Assembly: GCA_035512595.1 (NCBI GenBank)
Contig: DATKDU010000228.1
Span: 1-24,139, forward strand
DNA: 24,139 bases
Source of the DNA: DATKDU01 sp035512595
GTDB taxonomy: Bacteria; Planctomycetota; Planctomycetia; Pirellulales; Pirellulaceae
Direction: 5' to 3'
The notes below the pieces were generated by a model. That model searched no databases. It saw only the letters and a list, made by a program, of their open reading frames with translations, and was not told the origin of the DNA. The first letter of the stretch is position 1. The number at the start of each line of letters is the position of its first letter. The position numbers and the translations under genes were made by a program. This document shows, one piece after another, positions 1 to 8,427 of this stretch.

Positions 1-2364
1 ACGACGTTCACCTTCGGGCTGATCCTGGCGGTCGCCCTGGCGGGGATTGGCATCGGCGGGGCGATGTATCCGTGGCTCTTCGGCCGCCGCCGGCCGACGC
101 TCTACGACCTGGCGTTGTCCTGTGCCGGCGAGGGGCTGGCGCTGGCGATTCCCTTTGCTCTGGGGGACCGGTTGGCGGTTCTCGCCGTCGTCCTCTCGGA
201 CATGTCGTCGTTCGGCTTTTATGGACAGGTGCTCGCCTGGACCATCGTCACCGCCATCATCGTCTTCCCGGCGGCCGTCATCAGCGGCATTCAATTCCCG
301 CTGCTGATCGCGCTGCTAGGTGAAGGGGAGCGCGACGTCGGCAAACAAGTCGGCTATGCATTTGCCTGGAATACGGTCGGGGCGGTAAGCGGTTCGCTGG
401 CCGGCGGATTCGGACTGCTCCCGTTGCTGTCGGCCATTGGGGCCTGGAGCGTGGCAGTGGTCTTGCTGGCGGCACTGGCAGGAGTGGTCGCAGCCGCGGC
501 CTACCGGCAAACGCCGTGGCTGTGGCGGCTGTCCGGCGCTGTGGCCGTATCGCTGGCGGCGATCGCCTGCCTGATTGCCGTGGGACCGACGGCGGTCTGG
601 CGGCACAGCGGGATCGGCGTTCGGCGTGCGGCGCTGTCAGCGGGGACTCCCAACGCGCTGCGCGACTGGCAGCACAAGGTGCGCCGCGTGACGGTGTGGG
701 AGGCAGACGGGCGTGAGTCGAGCGTGGCCTTGCTGGCGGCGGACAGCTATTCGTTCTACGTCAATGGCAAGAGCGACGGCAACGCCCGCCAGGACGCCAA
801 CACGCAGATCATGCTGGGCATGCTGGGCGCGATTCTGCACCCCGACCCGAAGACGGCGGCAGTCGTCGGACTGGGCTCGGGGGAATCGGCCGGCTGGCTG
901 GCGGCCACGCCGGGCGTGGAGCGGGTGGACGTAATTGAGCTGGAGCCGGTCATGGACGAGGTGGCCCGCCGTTGCGGGCCGCTGAACTTCAACATGCTCG
1001 ACCTGCCCAACGTCCGCCGCATTTACAACGACGCGCGGGAAGTGCTGCTGACGACGCCCGACCGCTACGACCTGATTGTGTCCGAGCCGTCGAATCCGTA
1101 TCGAGCGGGGATCGCCAGCTTGTACACGCGGGAGTTTTACGCGGCGGTCGCGGCCCGGCTGCGGCCGGGGGGACTGTTCGTGCAATGGCTGCAATCGTAT
1201 GAGGTGGACGGCCGGACGATCCGGACGGTGCTGGGGACGCTCCATGACTCCTTTCCGCACGTGGAAGTGTGGCGCAGCGCCGGCACCGACATGCTGTTGA
1301 TTTGTTCGCCGCAGCCCCTGGTGCACGACGTGGCGCGGCTGCGGGCGCGGATCGCCCAGTCGCACGTTCGCGCGGCCATCAAGCTGGCCTGGCATACCGA
1401 CTCGCTGGAGGGCGTGCTGGGATTCTTCGTGGCCCATCATCTGGCCGTGAAGGCGGTAGCGCAGCACGAGAAGCGCCGCAACACCGACGACCACAATCTG
1501 CTGGAATACGGTTTTGCCCGCAGCGTCGGCCACGCCGCGGGAGTTCCCATTGATTCGGTGCTGGCGGCGGCCGCAACGATGAATTGGGACCGACCCGATT
1601 TGACGGGGGGCGAAGTGGATTGGGATCGAGCCGATGCCGAACGTCGCACCTTCCTGGTCCTTTCCGGCGAGCATCAGTTCTTGCAGCAGTCTCCCCCGCG
1701 CACGGAAGGCCAAAAGCGGCGGTCGGAGCCGATCGAGATGGTGGTCGTCGGCGCTACGGCCGGGGCCGCTGCGAAATGGAAGGAGTTTTCGCCGGAAAGT
1801 CTGTCGGCGGGAGAAGTGCTCTTGTACGCCATCGCCTGCGTCGATTGCCTGAGCGAGGACGCACCGGCACTGATCGATCGCGTGCGGGCGTTTCACCCGC
1901 TGGAGGCCGACGCCCTCCAGGCAGCGCATTTGCACCGCCAGGGGAAATTGGATGAGTCGGTCGAGGCGCTGCACAAGCTGCTCGTGGCGCTGCGCAGCGA
2001 CCCGACGCCGCACCCGTTTGTGATCCGCCCCGCCCTGACCATGATTCCTGCGCTCGCGATGGCGCAGCCGCTGGCGGCGCCGGTCCTGCTCGACGGACTC
2101 CACCGGCCGTTTTCCCTCATGGGCTACGAGGAGCAGCGGCTGACTGTCTCGGCACAACTGGCGCAGTATCTTGTGCCGCAGGCCGCGGTCGGCGCAGTGG
2201 CCGCTTCGGAACCTTACCCTTTCTGGACGCTTGAGCACTTAACGCTGCGGGCGCGGATCTACCGCCAGGCCGGCGACGGGCGGGCCGCGCTGGCCGAAGC
2301 GGACCTGGCGGAGTTCCTGTCGCACGAGCCCGATCGAGTGGTTCTGCCGACGCGCGGCCAGTAA
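1..2364 (+). CDS. Membrane-anchored spermidine synthase-like (polyamine aminopropyltransferase fold) protein, 5' end outside window
   Basis: The frame is open from base 1, so the true start lies upstream and the first in-frame ATG at 64 is probably internal. The visible N-terminal part (about 200 residues) holds several hydrophobic helices. A Rossmann-type methyltransferase/aminopropyltransferase domain follows: VVGLGSGESAGWLA is the nucleotide-binding glycine loop, VDVIELEP supplies the acidic ribose-binding residue, and DLIVSEPSNPYRAGIASLY ends in the family's strand-4 region. This membrane plus spermidine-synthase fusion is common in bacteria, but the substrate is often unproven, so polyamine synthesis is an inference. 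The last 250 residues are alanine-rich helices, possibly TPR-like (LHRQGKLDESVEALHKLL). The gene ends 8 bp before the convergent lhr stop. Domain assignment is good; the exact reaction is uncertain. Confidence 0.8.
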   Translation, partial: TTFTFGLILAVALAGIGIGGAMYPWLFGRRRPTLYDLALSCAGEGLALAIPFALGDRLAVLAVVLSDMSSFGFYGQVLAWTIVTAIIVFPAAVISGIQFPLLIALLGEGERDVGKQVGYAFAWNTVGAVSGSLAGGFGLLPLLSAIGAWSVAVVLLAALAGVVAAAAYRQTPWLWRLSGAVAVSLAAIACLIAVGPTAVWRHSGIGVRRAALSAGTPNALRDWQHKVRRVTVWEADGRESSVALLAADSYSFYVNGKSDGNARQDANTQIMLGMLGAILHPDPKTAAVVGLGSGESAGWLAATPGVERVDVIELEPVMDEVARRCGPLNFNMLDLPNVRRIYNDAREVLLTTPDRYDLIVSEPSNPYRAGIASLYTREFYAAVAARLRPGGLFVQWLQSYEVDGRTIRTVLGTLHDSFPHVEVWRSAGTDMLLICSPQPLVHDVARLRARIAQSHVRAAIKLAWHTDSLEGVLGFFVAHHLAVKAVAQHEKRRNTDDHNLLEYGFARSVGHAAGVPIDSVLAAAATMNWDRPDLTGGEVDWDRADAERRTFLVLSGEHQFLQQSPPRTEGQKRRSEPIEMVVVGATAGAAAKWKEFSPESLSAGEVLLYAIACVDCLSEDAPALIDRVRAFHPLEADALQAAHLHRQGKLDESVEALHKLLVALRSDPTPHPFVIRPALTMIPALAMAQPLAAPVLLDGLHRPFSLMGYEEQRLTVSAQLAQYLVPQAAVGAVAASEPYPFWTLEHLTLRARIYRQAGDGRAALAEADLAEFLSHEPDRVVLPTRGQ

Positions 2365-2372
2365 CCGGATGG

Positions 2373-5300
2373 TCACCAGCCAAACCGCCGCCGGCTGTTG
2401 AGCTCGGCGTCATCGGCCAGCTTGACCGGCGTGGTCCGCGGGCGGAAGCGGTGCAGCGAAGGATCTTTGTTGCTGGTGATCCGTCGGCCGTATTGCAGCG
2501 CTCGCCGCATCGCCGCTTCCACCTCGGGCGCGACGCCGACGAAGAACTCAATCCGGCCGGTGATCTTTGCGGCTACGCAGCGGCCCGATTGCAAGACAAT
2601 GTAGTTCTTGTGCGTTGCTGGGATGCGATTGCCGGCGGTGAGTATGCCGCACAGGTTGACCGGATCGGCGGCAGAGACAATTGCCCAATTCTGGTCGGGG
2701 GGCTGATCGCGCAGCTCGCGAAGCTGCGAAACGACCGATTCCAGGGCGAACTGCTCGCCAGCGACCTGGGCGATAAACCGGCCGCCGCGGACTTCGCCGC
2801 GAAGCTCCAGGCGGCGGAGCACACGCACCAGTTCGTACCACGGCGGCGCGGCCGGCTCGCGGGTTAAGAGATCACGGAAGACGACGCCGTAACGTGCCAA
2901 CAGTTGCCGACACCAGCGCTCCACCGCCGCTTCCCGCTGGGGCAGATCGATCGCCCCTGGGAACCGCGACCAGCGGCCGACGGGGGATGCAACCGAGTGC
3001 ATCGAGCGCACGCCGTGGCGGCGAAGCGTCTTCTTCTGGCCGGCCGTGATGTGCCGCACGGCGGCGAACGTATCCGACGACACGAGGCCGAGTGCCGCCA
3101 GCTCGCGAAGTGCGTCCTCGAGCTGAGTCGGGAGTAGGCCGGTCAGCGAGGCGATCTCGCGGTAGAAAAGTGCGCCGCGCAGGTCGAGGACGTGCAGCAC
3201 CTCGCGCGCGGCGGACGATGCAAACGACTCCAGGCTCTGCCGCTCCGCCGGCAAGAGCCACGGCAGATCGTCGCGGAGCGCCAGGGCGATCGGCATCGTT
3301 CGGTTGAGGGCCGCCATGCCGGGGCCGTTTTTTTCGTCGCGCTTCGGCGGCCGCAGCCGGCCCCAGGCCAGTTCCCCGGAGAGAAAGAGTGCGTCCAGCC
3401 ACGGCGGATCGTAGTCGGCAATCCGCGGGGCGAGGACCTTGTCCTCCCACGCGCCGGCGGGCAGCTCGAAGCCCTGTAGCTGCGAAATGGCTTCACGCAC
3501 GCCGAGGTTCTCGCGGCGCTCGTGGCCGGGCAACAGACCGTGGCGGCGGACCAGGAAGTCGAGATAAACCTCCGGCGGCACCGGCTCGATCTTCCGCCGC
3601 AGACCGTCGAGGGTCATGCGGTGGATGCGGGCCAGGAGCCGCCGGTCGCACCACTGGACGACATCCGTTTCGCTTTGCGCCTGGGGGGTGAAACGGCCGC
3701 GCATCACGCCGCCGCTGGCCTCGACCGCTTCGAGAGCCGCGAAGACCTGCGACTCGGTGAGCGACAGCTTCTCGGCCAAATCGGCGGCAGTCGTCGGGCC
3801 GCTGAACTGGATCCGGCCGCGAACGATCTCCACGCGGGCGTCGGCGCTTTCCCACGCCTTGTCGAGCGCTGCGGGGAGCACCGGCACCGGCGCGGCCTTC
3901 GCTTCTGGAAAGACCGCCTTGATCAGCGGCCAGCGCTCGGCGGCAATCCAGAGCCGCCTCCACAAGCCTGAAGCGCAAGCGAAGGAAACCCCGTTCGGCG
4001 AAGTGGCAGGACTTTCCTTCGCTTGCGCTTCAGGCTTGTGGTTGCCGCCAACTTCCACCAACGATGCGCGTCCATGACTTGCCAGCTCCATTAGCCAGTC
4101 GCTCCATGTGGAGGCTTCCTCCTCGCGCAGCACCACCATCGTATTCAAGGCGTCATGCAATTCTTCGGCGTCGCGAACTACCGGCCAGGCGTCCTCGCTC
4201 ACCTGGGCGATGGCGTCGGGATCGAGCCGAGCCAGATCGCGGAAGTCGTCGATCGACAGGCTCCGCCGCGTGGTCACCGCCCGCGTGCGGCGTTCCTCGA
4301 GTGGCGCGTCGTCGAGGAAGGCATACGGGTTGGCGTTGATGAGCTGGTGCGAAAACGGCGATGGCTCGCGGGTCTCCACCGGGATCAGTTCGACCTTGCC
4401 CGATTGCACGTCCGCCAGCAGCTCGATCCAGCGCTCGACGTCCATCGCCTCCGTGAGGCAGTCGTGCATCGTCTGCTTGACGATCGGTTGGTGATAGGGA
4501 ATCTCGATGTCGCCGTGATGGTTTTCCAGACAGCCGACCGTTTCAGGGAATGCCGCGGCCAGCAGATCCTCCGAACGGAATTTTTGCAAAAACGGCGGCA
4601 CGCGGCGGCCGGCTTCCGCGCGGAGCACCGCCAGCGAGCGGGTGATGTTCCACCGCCAGCGGACGCCAAAGACGGGCGCGGCGACAACCGCCTGCTCCAA
4701 GAGATACCGGGCATTTCCCGGGTGGAGCATCTTGAACAAACTCTCAATCGCGAAGCTGTGCTGCGGGCCGATCGACAACAGTACGCCGTTGTCGTCGGCC
4801 GCCGCCTGAAGCTCAAAGTCGAAGCTGCGGCAAAACCGTTTTCGCAGGGCCAGTCCCCAGGCCCGATTGATTCGCGAACCAAGCGGCGCGTGGACGACGA
4901 GCTGCATGCCCCCCGACTCGTCGAAGAACCGCTCGAAGACGATCTGGTCTTTGGTCGGCACTATTCCAATCGCCGCCTTTTGAGCGGCAACGTAACGGGC
5001 GGCCTGCTCGGCGATGCGGGGCTCGGTGCCGCACTCGTGTATCAGCCAGGAGACGGCATCGGGCCAATGCGGATTGGGGATTGCGGATTGCGGATTGAAG
5101 TCGGCATCCGCAGTGATTTGCACTCGCTCGGCGATCCCACGGCGCAAGTCCGACAACTCCGCCGACAGCTCGACCGTCCGCCCCGGCGCCTCACCAAGCC
5201 AGAAGGGAATGCTCGGCGGAGCTCCTTTGGCGTCGGTCACCAAGACTTCGCCGGAGGTGACTTGCTGGATCCGCCACGAGGTATTGCCCAGGAGAAAGAT

Positions 5301-6905
5301 GTCGCCGGCCAGGCTCTCGATCGCGAAGTCTTCGTTGACCGTGCCGACGAAGGTCCCTTCGCCGACTTCGATCACGCGATATTCCCCTTGCTCGGGGATC
5401 GCTCCCCCGGAAGTGAGTGCCGCGAGGCGTGCATGCCGCCGCGCGCGAAGCTTGCCGTAAATCTGGTCGCGATGAAGATAAGTCCCCGCCTTCGATCCGG
5501 GCTTGATGCCGTCGGAAAGCATCTTCAGGACGGCGTCGTAATCTTCTCGCTTCAAATTGCGGAACGGCCAGGCCCGACGGACCAGTTCGAGCAGTGCGTT
5601 CTCGTCCCATTCGTCACAGGCAACGGCGGCGACGACCTGTTGCGCCAGAATGTCCAGCGGCGTTTGCGGGATCTCAATCCGGTCCAACTCGCCGCGGCGG
5701 ACGGCGCGGACCAGCGCCAGGCTCTCCAGCAGCTCGTCGCGGGTCAGCGGGAAGAGTCTCCCTTTGGGAAGGGCTCCTAGCGAGTGCCCCGAGCGGCCGA
5801 CCCGCTGCAGGAACGTGGCGATCGACCGCGGCGAGCCGATCTGGCACACCAGGTCGATGTAGCCGATGTCGATCCCCATCTCCAGCGACGCCGTCGCCAC
5901 GATTGCCTTGAGCTTTCCCTCCTTGAGCCGCTGTTCGGCATCGTGGCGGATTTGCCGCGACAGCGAGCCGTGGTGGCTGGCGACCGCTTCTTCGCCGAGC
6001 AGCTCGCGCAGCCGCAACGCGACCCGCTCCGCGAGCCGCCGCGTGTTCACGAACACCAGCGTGCTGCGGTGCGTCTGAACGAGCTGCACCAGCCGGTCGT
6101 AGATTTCCCCCCACTGTTCCGCCGAACAAACCGCCTCCAACTCGCTCGGCGGCACTTCGAGCGCCAGATCGACCTGCCGGCTATGGCCGATGTTGACGAT
6201 CTGCGCGTGGGATAGGTTTTCAACCTGTCCAGCAGCTTGATTGGACAGGTTGGAAACCTGTCCTACGAGGAATTGTGCAATCTCCTCGATGGGCTTCTGC
6301 GTTGCCGACAGGCCGATCCGCGTGGGCGACTGGTCGCAGAGCGCTTCCAGGCGCTCGAGCGTCAGCGTCAGATGCGAGCCCCGCTTGTCGCGCGCCAGGG
6401 CGTGAATCTCATCGACGATCACCGTCCGCACCGTCCGCAGCTTGGCGCGGCTCTTGACGCTGGTCAGAAGCAGGTACAGCGACTCCGGAGTCGTGACTAG
6501 AATGTGCGGCGGCTTTCGCAGCATCGACTGCCGCTGGCTGGCCGGCGTATCCCCCGTGCGGACAGCAACGCGGATCGGCAGCCCCGGCAGGCCGCTATCG
6601 GCAGCAAGCTGGCAAATCTCTTCCAGCGGCACGCGCAGGTTGCGCTCGATGTCGTTGCTCAGCGCCTTCAGCGGCGACACATAAACCACGTCGATTCCGT
6701 CGGGGAGCGTCCCTTCGATCCATTGGCGAAAGAGGCGGTCCAAGCAGACCAGAAACGCCGCTAGGGTTTTGCCGGAACCGGTCGGCGCGGCAATGAGCGT
6801 GTGCTCTCCGGCGGCAATGTGCGGCCAGCCTTGGGCTTGCGGCTCGGTCGGCGCGCCGAAACGCCCCAGGAACCACTGCCAGATGAGCGGATGAAAATGG
6901 TCCAT
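2373..6905 (-). CDS. lhr: Lhr-type large ATP-dependent helicase (DEAD/DEAH superfamily 2)
   Basis: At 1510 aa this matches full-length Lhr (about 1500 aa), a 3'-5' DNA or DNA:RNA helicase linked to DNA repair. Visible motifs are Walker A APTGSGKT (about 40-47), motif Ia SPLKAL, motif II DEIH (165-168), motif III SAT (200-202) and motif VI QRVGRSGHS. The Lhr core (winged-helix and DEAD/H-associated regions) and the long Lhr C-terminal half follow. The start at ATG 6905 gives a canonical N-terminus (HPLIWQWFLGRFG) but has no visible Shine-Dalgarno sequence. The frame contains three repeat insertions: residues about 215-232 (GQVSNLSNQAAGQVENLS), about 604-613 (NPQSAIPNPH) and about 956-982 (KPEAQAKESP to SFACASGLW). 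All keep the reading frame open and lie outside the recognised motifs, so the enzyme is probably active. It converges with the preceding gene. Confidence 0.93.
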   Translation of the reverse strand: MDHFHPLIWQWFLGRFGAPTEPQAQGWPHIAAGEHTLIAAPTGSGKTLAAFLVCLDRLFRQWIEGTLPDGIDVVYVSPLKALSNDIERNLRVPLEEICQLAADSGLPGLPIRVAVRTGDTPASQRQSMLRKPPHILVTTPESLYLLLTSVKSRAKLRTVRTVIVDEIHALARDKRGSHLTLTLERLEALCDQSPTRIGLSATQKPIEEIAQFLVGQVSNLSNQAAGQVENLSHAQIVNIGHSRQVDLALEVPPSELEAVCSAEQWGEIYDRLVQLVQTHRSTLVFVNTRRLAERVALRLRELLGEEAVASHHGSLSRQIRHDAEQRLKEGKLKAIVATASLEMGIDIGYIDLVCQIGSPRSIATFLQRVGRSGHSLGALPKGRLFPLTRDELLESLALVRAVRRGELDRIEIPQTPLDILAQQVVAAVACDEWDENALLELVRRAWPFRNLKREDYDAVLKMLSDGIKPGSKAGTYLHRDQIYGKLRARRHARLAALTSGGAIPEQGEYRVIEVGEGTFVGTVNEDFAIESLAGDIFLLGNTSWRIQQVTSGEVLVTDAKGAPPSIPFWLGEAPGRTVELSAELSDLRRGIAERVQITADADFNPQSAIPNPHWPDAVSWLIHECGTEPRIAEQAARYVAAQKAAIGIVPTKDQIVFERFFDESGGMQLVVHAPLGSRINRAWGLALRKRFCRSFDFELQAAADDNGVLLSIGPQHSFAIESLFKMLHPGNARYLLEQAVVAAPVFGVRWRWNITRSLAVLRAEAGRRVPPFLQKFRSEDLLAAAFPETVGCLENHHGDIEIPYHQPIVKQTMHDCLTEAMDVERWIELLADVQSGKVELIPVETREPSPFSHQLINANPYAFLDDAPLEERRTRAVTTRRSLSIDDFRDLARLDPDAIAQVSEDAWPVVRDAEELHDALNTMVVLREEEASTWSDWLMELASHGRASLVEVGGNHKPEAQAKESPATSPNGVSFACASGLWRRLWIAAERWPLIKAVFPEAKAAPVPVLPAALDKAWESADARVEIVRGRIQFSGPTTAADLAEKLSLTESQVFAALEAVEASGGVMRGRFTPQAQSETDVVQWCDRRLLARIHRMTLDGLRRKIEPVPPEVYLDFLVRRHGLLPGHERRENLGVREAISQLQGFELPAGAWEDKVLAPRIADYDPPWLDALFLSGELAWGRLRPPKRDEKNGPGMAALNRTMPIALALRDDLPWLLPAERQSLESFASSAAREVLHVLDLRGALFYREIASLTGLLPTQLEDALRELAALGLVSSDTFAAVRHITAGQKKTLRRHGVRSMHSVASPVGRWSRFPGAIDLPQREAAVERWCRQLLARYGVVFRDLLTREPAAPPWYELVRVLRRLELRGEVRGGRFIAQVAGEQFALESVVSQLRELRDQPPDQNWAIVSAADPVNLCGILTAGNRIPATHKNYIVLQSGRCVAAKITGRIEFFVGVAPEVEAAMRRALQYGRRITSNKDPSLHRFRPRTTPVKLADDAELNSRRRFGW
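3961..4040. repeat. 28-bp inverted repeat with 24-bp centre inside lhr
   Basis: The left arm (3961-3988) and right arm (4013-4040) are perfect complements over 28 bp and contain AAGCGCAAGCGAAGG. The element is translated in lhr as about residues 956-982, including KPEAQAKESP and SFACASGLW. From memory this repeat is dispersed in planctomycete genomes; that has to be confirmed by search. Confidence 0.88.
5069..5096. repeat. Four tandem heptamers inside lhr
   Basis: GCGGATT, GGGGATT, GCGGATT and GCGGATT run from 5069 to 5096 and are read on the minus strand within lhr as NPQSAIPNPH. The same heptamer family lies at 16447-16467. Confidence 0.8.
6210..6263. repeat. Doublet of GGACAGGTT hairpins inside lhr
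   Basis: The arm at 6210-6230 and the arm at 6243-6263 are inverted copies differing at two of 21 positions, with a 12-nt centre. The right arm folds as GGACAGGTT-GGA-AACCTGTCC, giving a TCC loop on the other strand. It encodes GQVSNLSNQAAGQVENLS in lhr. Confidence 0.85.
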
Positions 6906-6995
6906 TATGAACTTAATGATAGCAGATTGTCCGCAGGCGCTGCGTCGGCAGCGAGGATCGTGTCGATGGCTGCTAGCGAACCGGCAATCTCGGGT

Positions 6996-7023
6996 TTGAG
7001 GCTGGCCCTTGCCCGACTATCAT
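6996..7023 (+). promoter_or_regulatory. Candidate promoter for the gene at 7078
   Basis: TTGAGG (6996-7001) and TATCAT (7018-7023) are 16 bp apart, in the divergent gap between lhr and the rightward gene, about 55 bp upstream of its ATG. The match to the sigma-70 consensus is fair, not strong. Confidence 0.35.
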
Positions 7024-7077
7024 TCCCACCTGCCGCCATCGGCGGCGGATCGGAAAAACTCGCGGAAGGGATTTCGC

Positions 7078-7677
7078 ATGAGCCGCACGTCGCTCGTTTT
7101 GCGGTCGCTGTTTCTGCTCGGGTTTATCTTGGCGATGCCGGTGTTGGCGCTGCCGAGCGTGGCCCGCTGGGCGGACGAGTTTCTCTATGGCGATTCGTCG
7201 CCCACGTCGGCCGAGCAGCAGCCACTGACTCAGGACGACGATGCGTCGGCCGACGCGCAGCGGGAAGTCGTGCAGGCGGTCTTGGAGACGCCGCTGTCGG
7301 AGGCAGCCCGCCGGCAGACGGAAGGTGGCCGCGGACTGGACGCCGTCGCCACGCACCCGCCGGAGATGCCCCCCAGCCCTGACTTTCCCGTCGGTCCCTT
7401 TGTCGCCTCTCCGGGTGACGACCCCAAGAACGCCGTGCTCCTGGACCGCCTGGGTGAAATCCGCCAGCGGCTCGAGGATTTGGGGGCCGAATACATCCGC
7501 GTGGAGACGCTCCCCGGGACAGGACAGTACCATTGCGAGTGCCGCATGGTGGTGGCTCCGGGCTCGGCAGATACCGAAACCTTCGAGGCCAGCGGCACGG
7601 ACGCGACCGGTGTGGCCGAGCAGGTGCTCAAGACAATCGAGGCGTGGCGCTCGAATCGGGCTTCCCGCTCCCCCTAG
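7078..7677 (+). CDS. Membrane-anchored or secreted protein of unknown function
   Basis: I do not recognise this 199-aa protein. It opens with a positively charged stretch and a hydrophobic segment (residues about 6-24, LVLRSLFLLGFILAMPVLAL), which is a signal peptide or membrane anchor. An acidic, Gln-rich, low-complexity linker follows. The C-terminal domain (about residues 115-190) has alternating strands and helices and includes a helix LLDRLGEIRQRLEDLGAEYIRVET, then YHCECRMVV with two close cysteines. ATG 7078 was chosen because GGAAGGG lies 7 nt upstream; the longer TTG-initiated frame from 7009 has no ribosome site and adds a charged stretch before the anchor. It is followed 32 bp later by another anchored protein, so the pair may be co-transcribed. 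Confidence 0.72.
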   Translation: MSRTSLVLRSLFLLGFILAMPVLALPSVARWADEFLYGDSSPTSAEQQPLTQDDDASADAQREVVQAVLETPLSEAARRQTEGGRGLDAVATHPPEMPPSPDFPVGPFVASPGDDPKNAVLLDRLGEIRQRLEDLGAEYIRVETLPGTGQYHCECRMVVAPGSADTETFEASGTDATGVAEQVLKTIEAWRSNRASRSP

Positions 7678-7709
7678 AATTAGATTGCGGCACGTATGGA
7701 GGCTTGACC

Positions 7710-8423
7710 GTGGCATTCCCATCCCGATTAACGAAATACCCGATGCGTACCTTCTGGCGGAGGCTGCTGTACTTCGCGATCGCCATTTTGGTGGTGATCG
7801 GGGGTTTCGTTGGCTGGGCCTATCGGGCCACACAGGACGTGCCCGAGTTCTATGTCCGGCAGCTCGAGCAGGAGGAATCGCTCCCCAAGCCTTCAGGGGA
7901 CGCCTTGGAGCGCCAAGCTCTCCAGCTCAACAACCAGATTCGCAAGAGCGACCGCTGGCACGCCCGCTTTACCGCCGAAGAGATCAATGCCTGGCTGGCG
8001 GTCGATTTGCCGCGGAAGTTCCCCTCGGCATTGCCGGCGGACGTGCAATCGCCGCGAGTGGCCATCGACGCGGAGATGATGCAGGTCGCCTGCCGCGTGG
8101 AAAGCCCGCGGATTTCGTCGGTCGTCTCGCTGGGGGTGCAGCCGTTTGTGACAAGCGAGCCGAATGTCATCGCCCTGAAGATCACGCAACTACGAGCCGG
8201 CACGCTTCCTCTCCCGCTGGCACAGTATCTGGACAAGATCACCGAGCGCTGCGCCCGCGCGGGCGTAGCGCTGCGGTGGAGCGAAGAGGATGGGGATCCT
8301 TTGGCGCTGGTGACGCTGCCGCTGGAGCCGAAGGAGTTTCAGAACCGGCTGGTGCGCGTCGAGCAGATCGCGCTGGAAGAAGGGGCGCTGGTCGTGTCTG
8401 GCAGCTCGCAGCCGGCGGAATAG
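7710..8423 (+). CDS. Single-pass membrane protein of unknown function
   Basis: This 237-aa protein has a cytoplasmic Arg-rich start, one transmembrane helix (about residues 17-35, LLYFAIAILVVIGGFVGWAY) and an exported domain. That domain contains RFTAEEINAWLAVDLPRKF and a following strand-rich region. The layout of a short anchor, an 'N-x-W-L' helix and a beta-rich tail resembles YpmS/DUF2140-type or membrane-anchored lipid-binding-like proteins, but I cannot assign it. The GTG start at 7710 is preferred because GGAGG (7698-7702) lies 7 nt upstream; the ATG at 7743 has no ribosome site. It converges on the CinA-like gene with only 4 bp between the stops. Confidence 0.72.
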   Translation: MAFPSRLTKYPMRTFWRRLLYFAIAILVVIGGFVGWAYRATQDVPEFYVRQLEQEESLPKPSGDALERQALQLNNQIRKSDRWHARFTAEEINAWLAVDLPRKFPSALPADVQSPRVAIDAEMMQVACRVESPRISSVVSLGVQPFVTSEPNVIALKITQLRAGTLPLPLAQYLDKITERCARAGVALRWSEEDGDPLALVTLPLEPKEFQNRLVRVEQIALEEGALVVSGSSQPAE

Positions 8424-8427
8424 GCGG

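Noticed and set aside
637..2238. Minus-strand open frame (533 codons) opposite the spermidine-synthase-like gene
   Set aside because: Its His/Arg/Gln-rich shadow composition and full overlap with a recognisable domain protein on the other strand rule it out.
3961..4040. Interpretation of the lhr inverted repeat as a terminator or attenuator
   Set aside because: It lies mid-gene and is translated on the gene's strand without a U-tract, so insertion of a dispersed repeat explains it better.
4155..5780. Long plus-strand open frame (541 codons) antisense to lhr
   Set aside because: It lies wholly opposite a convincing helicase, has Arg/Gln/Asp-rich shadow composition, no ribosome site and no motif. 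GC-rich codon use opens such antisense frames.
7009..7077. TTG-initiated extension of the gene at 7078
   Set aside because: There is no ribosome site, it overlaps the candidate promoter, and it would place a charged stretch before the signal peptide.
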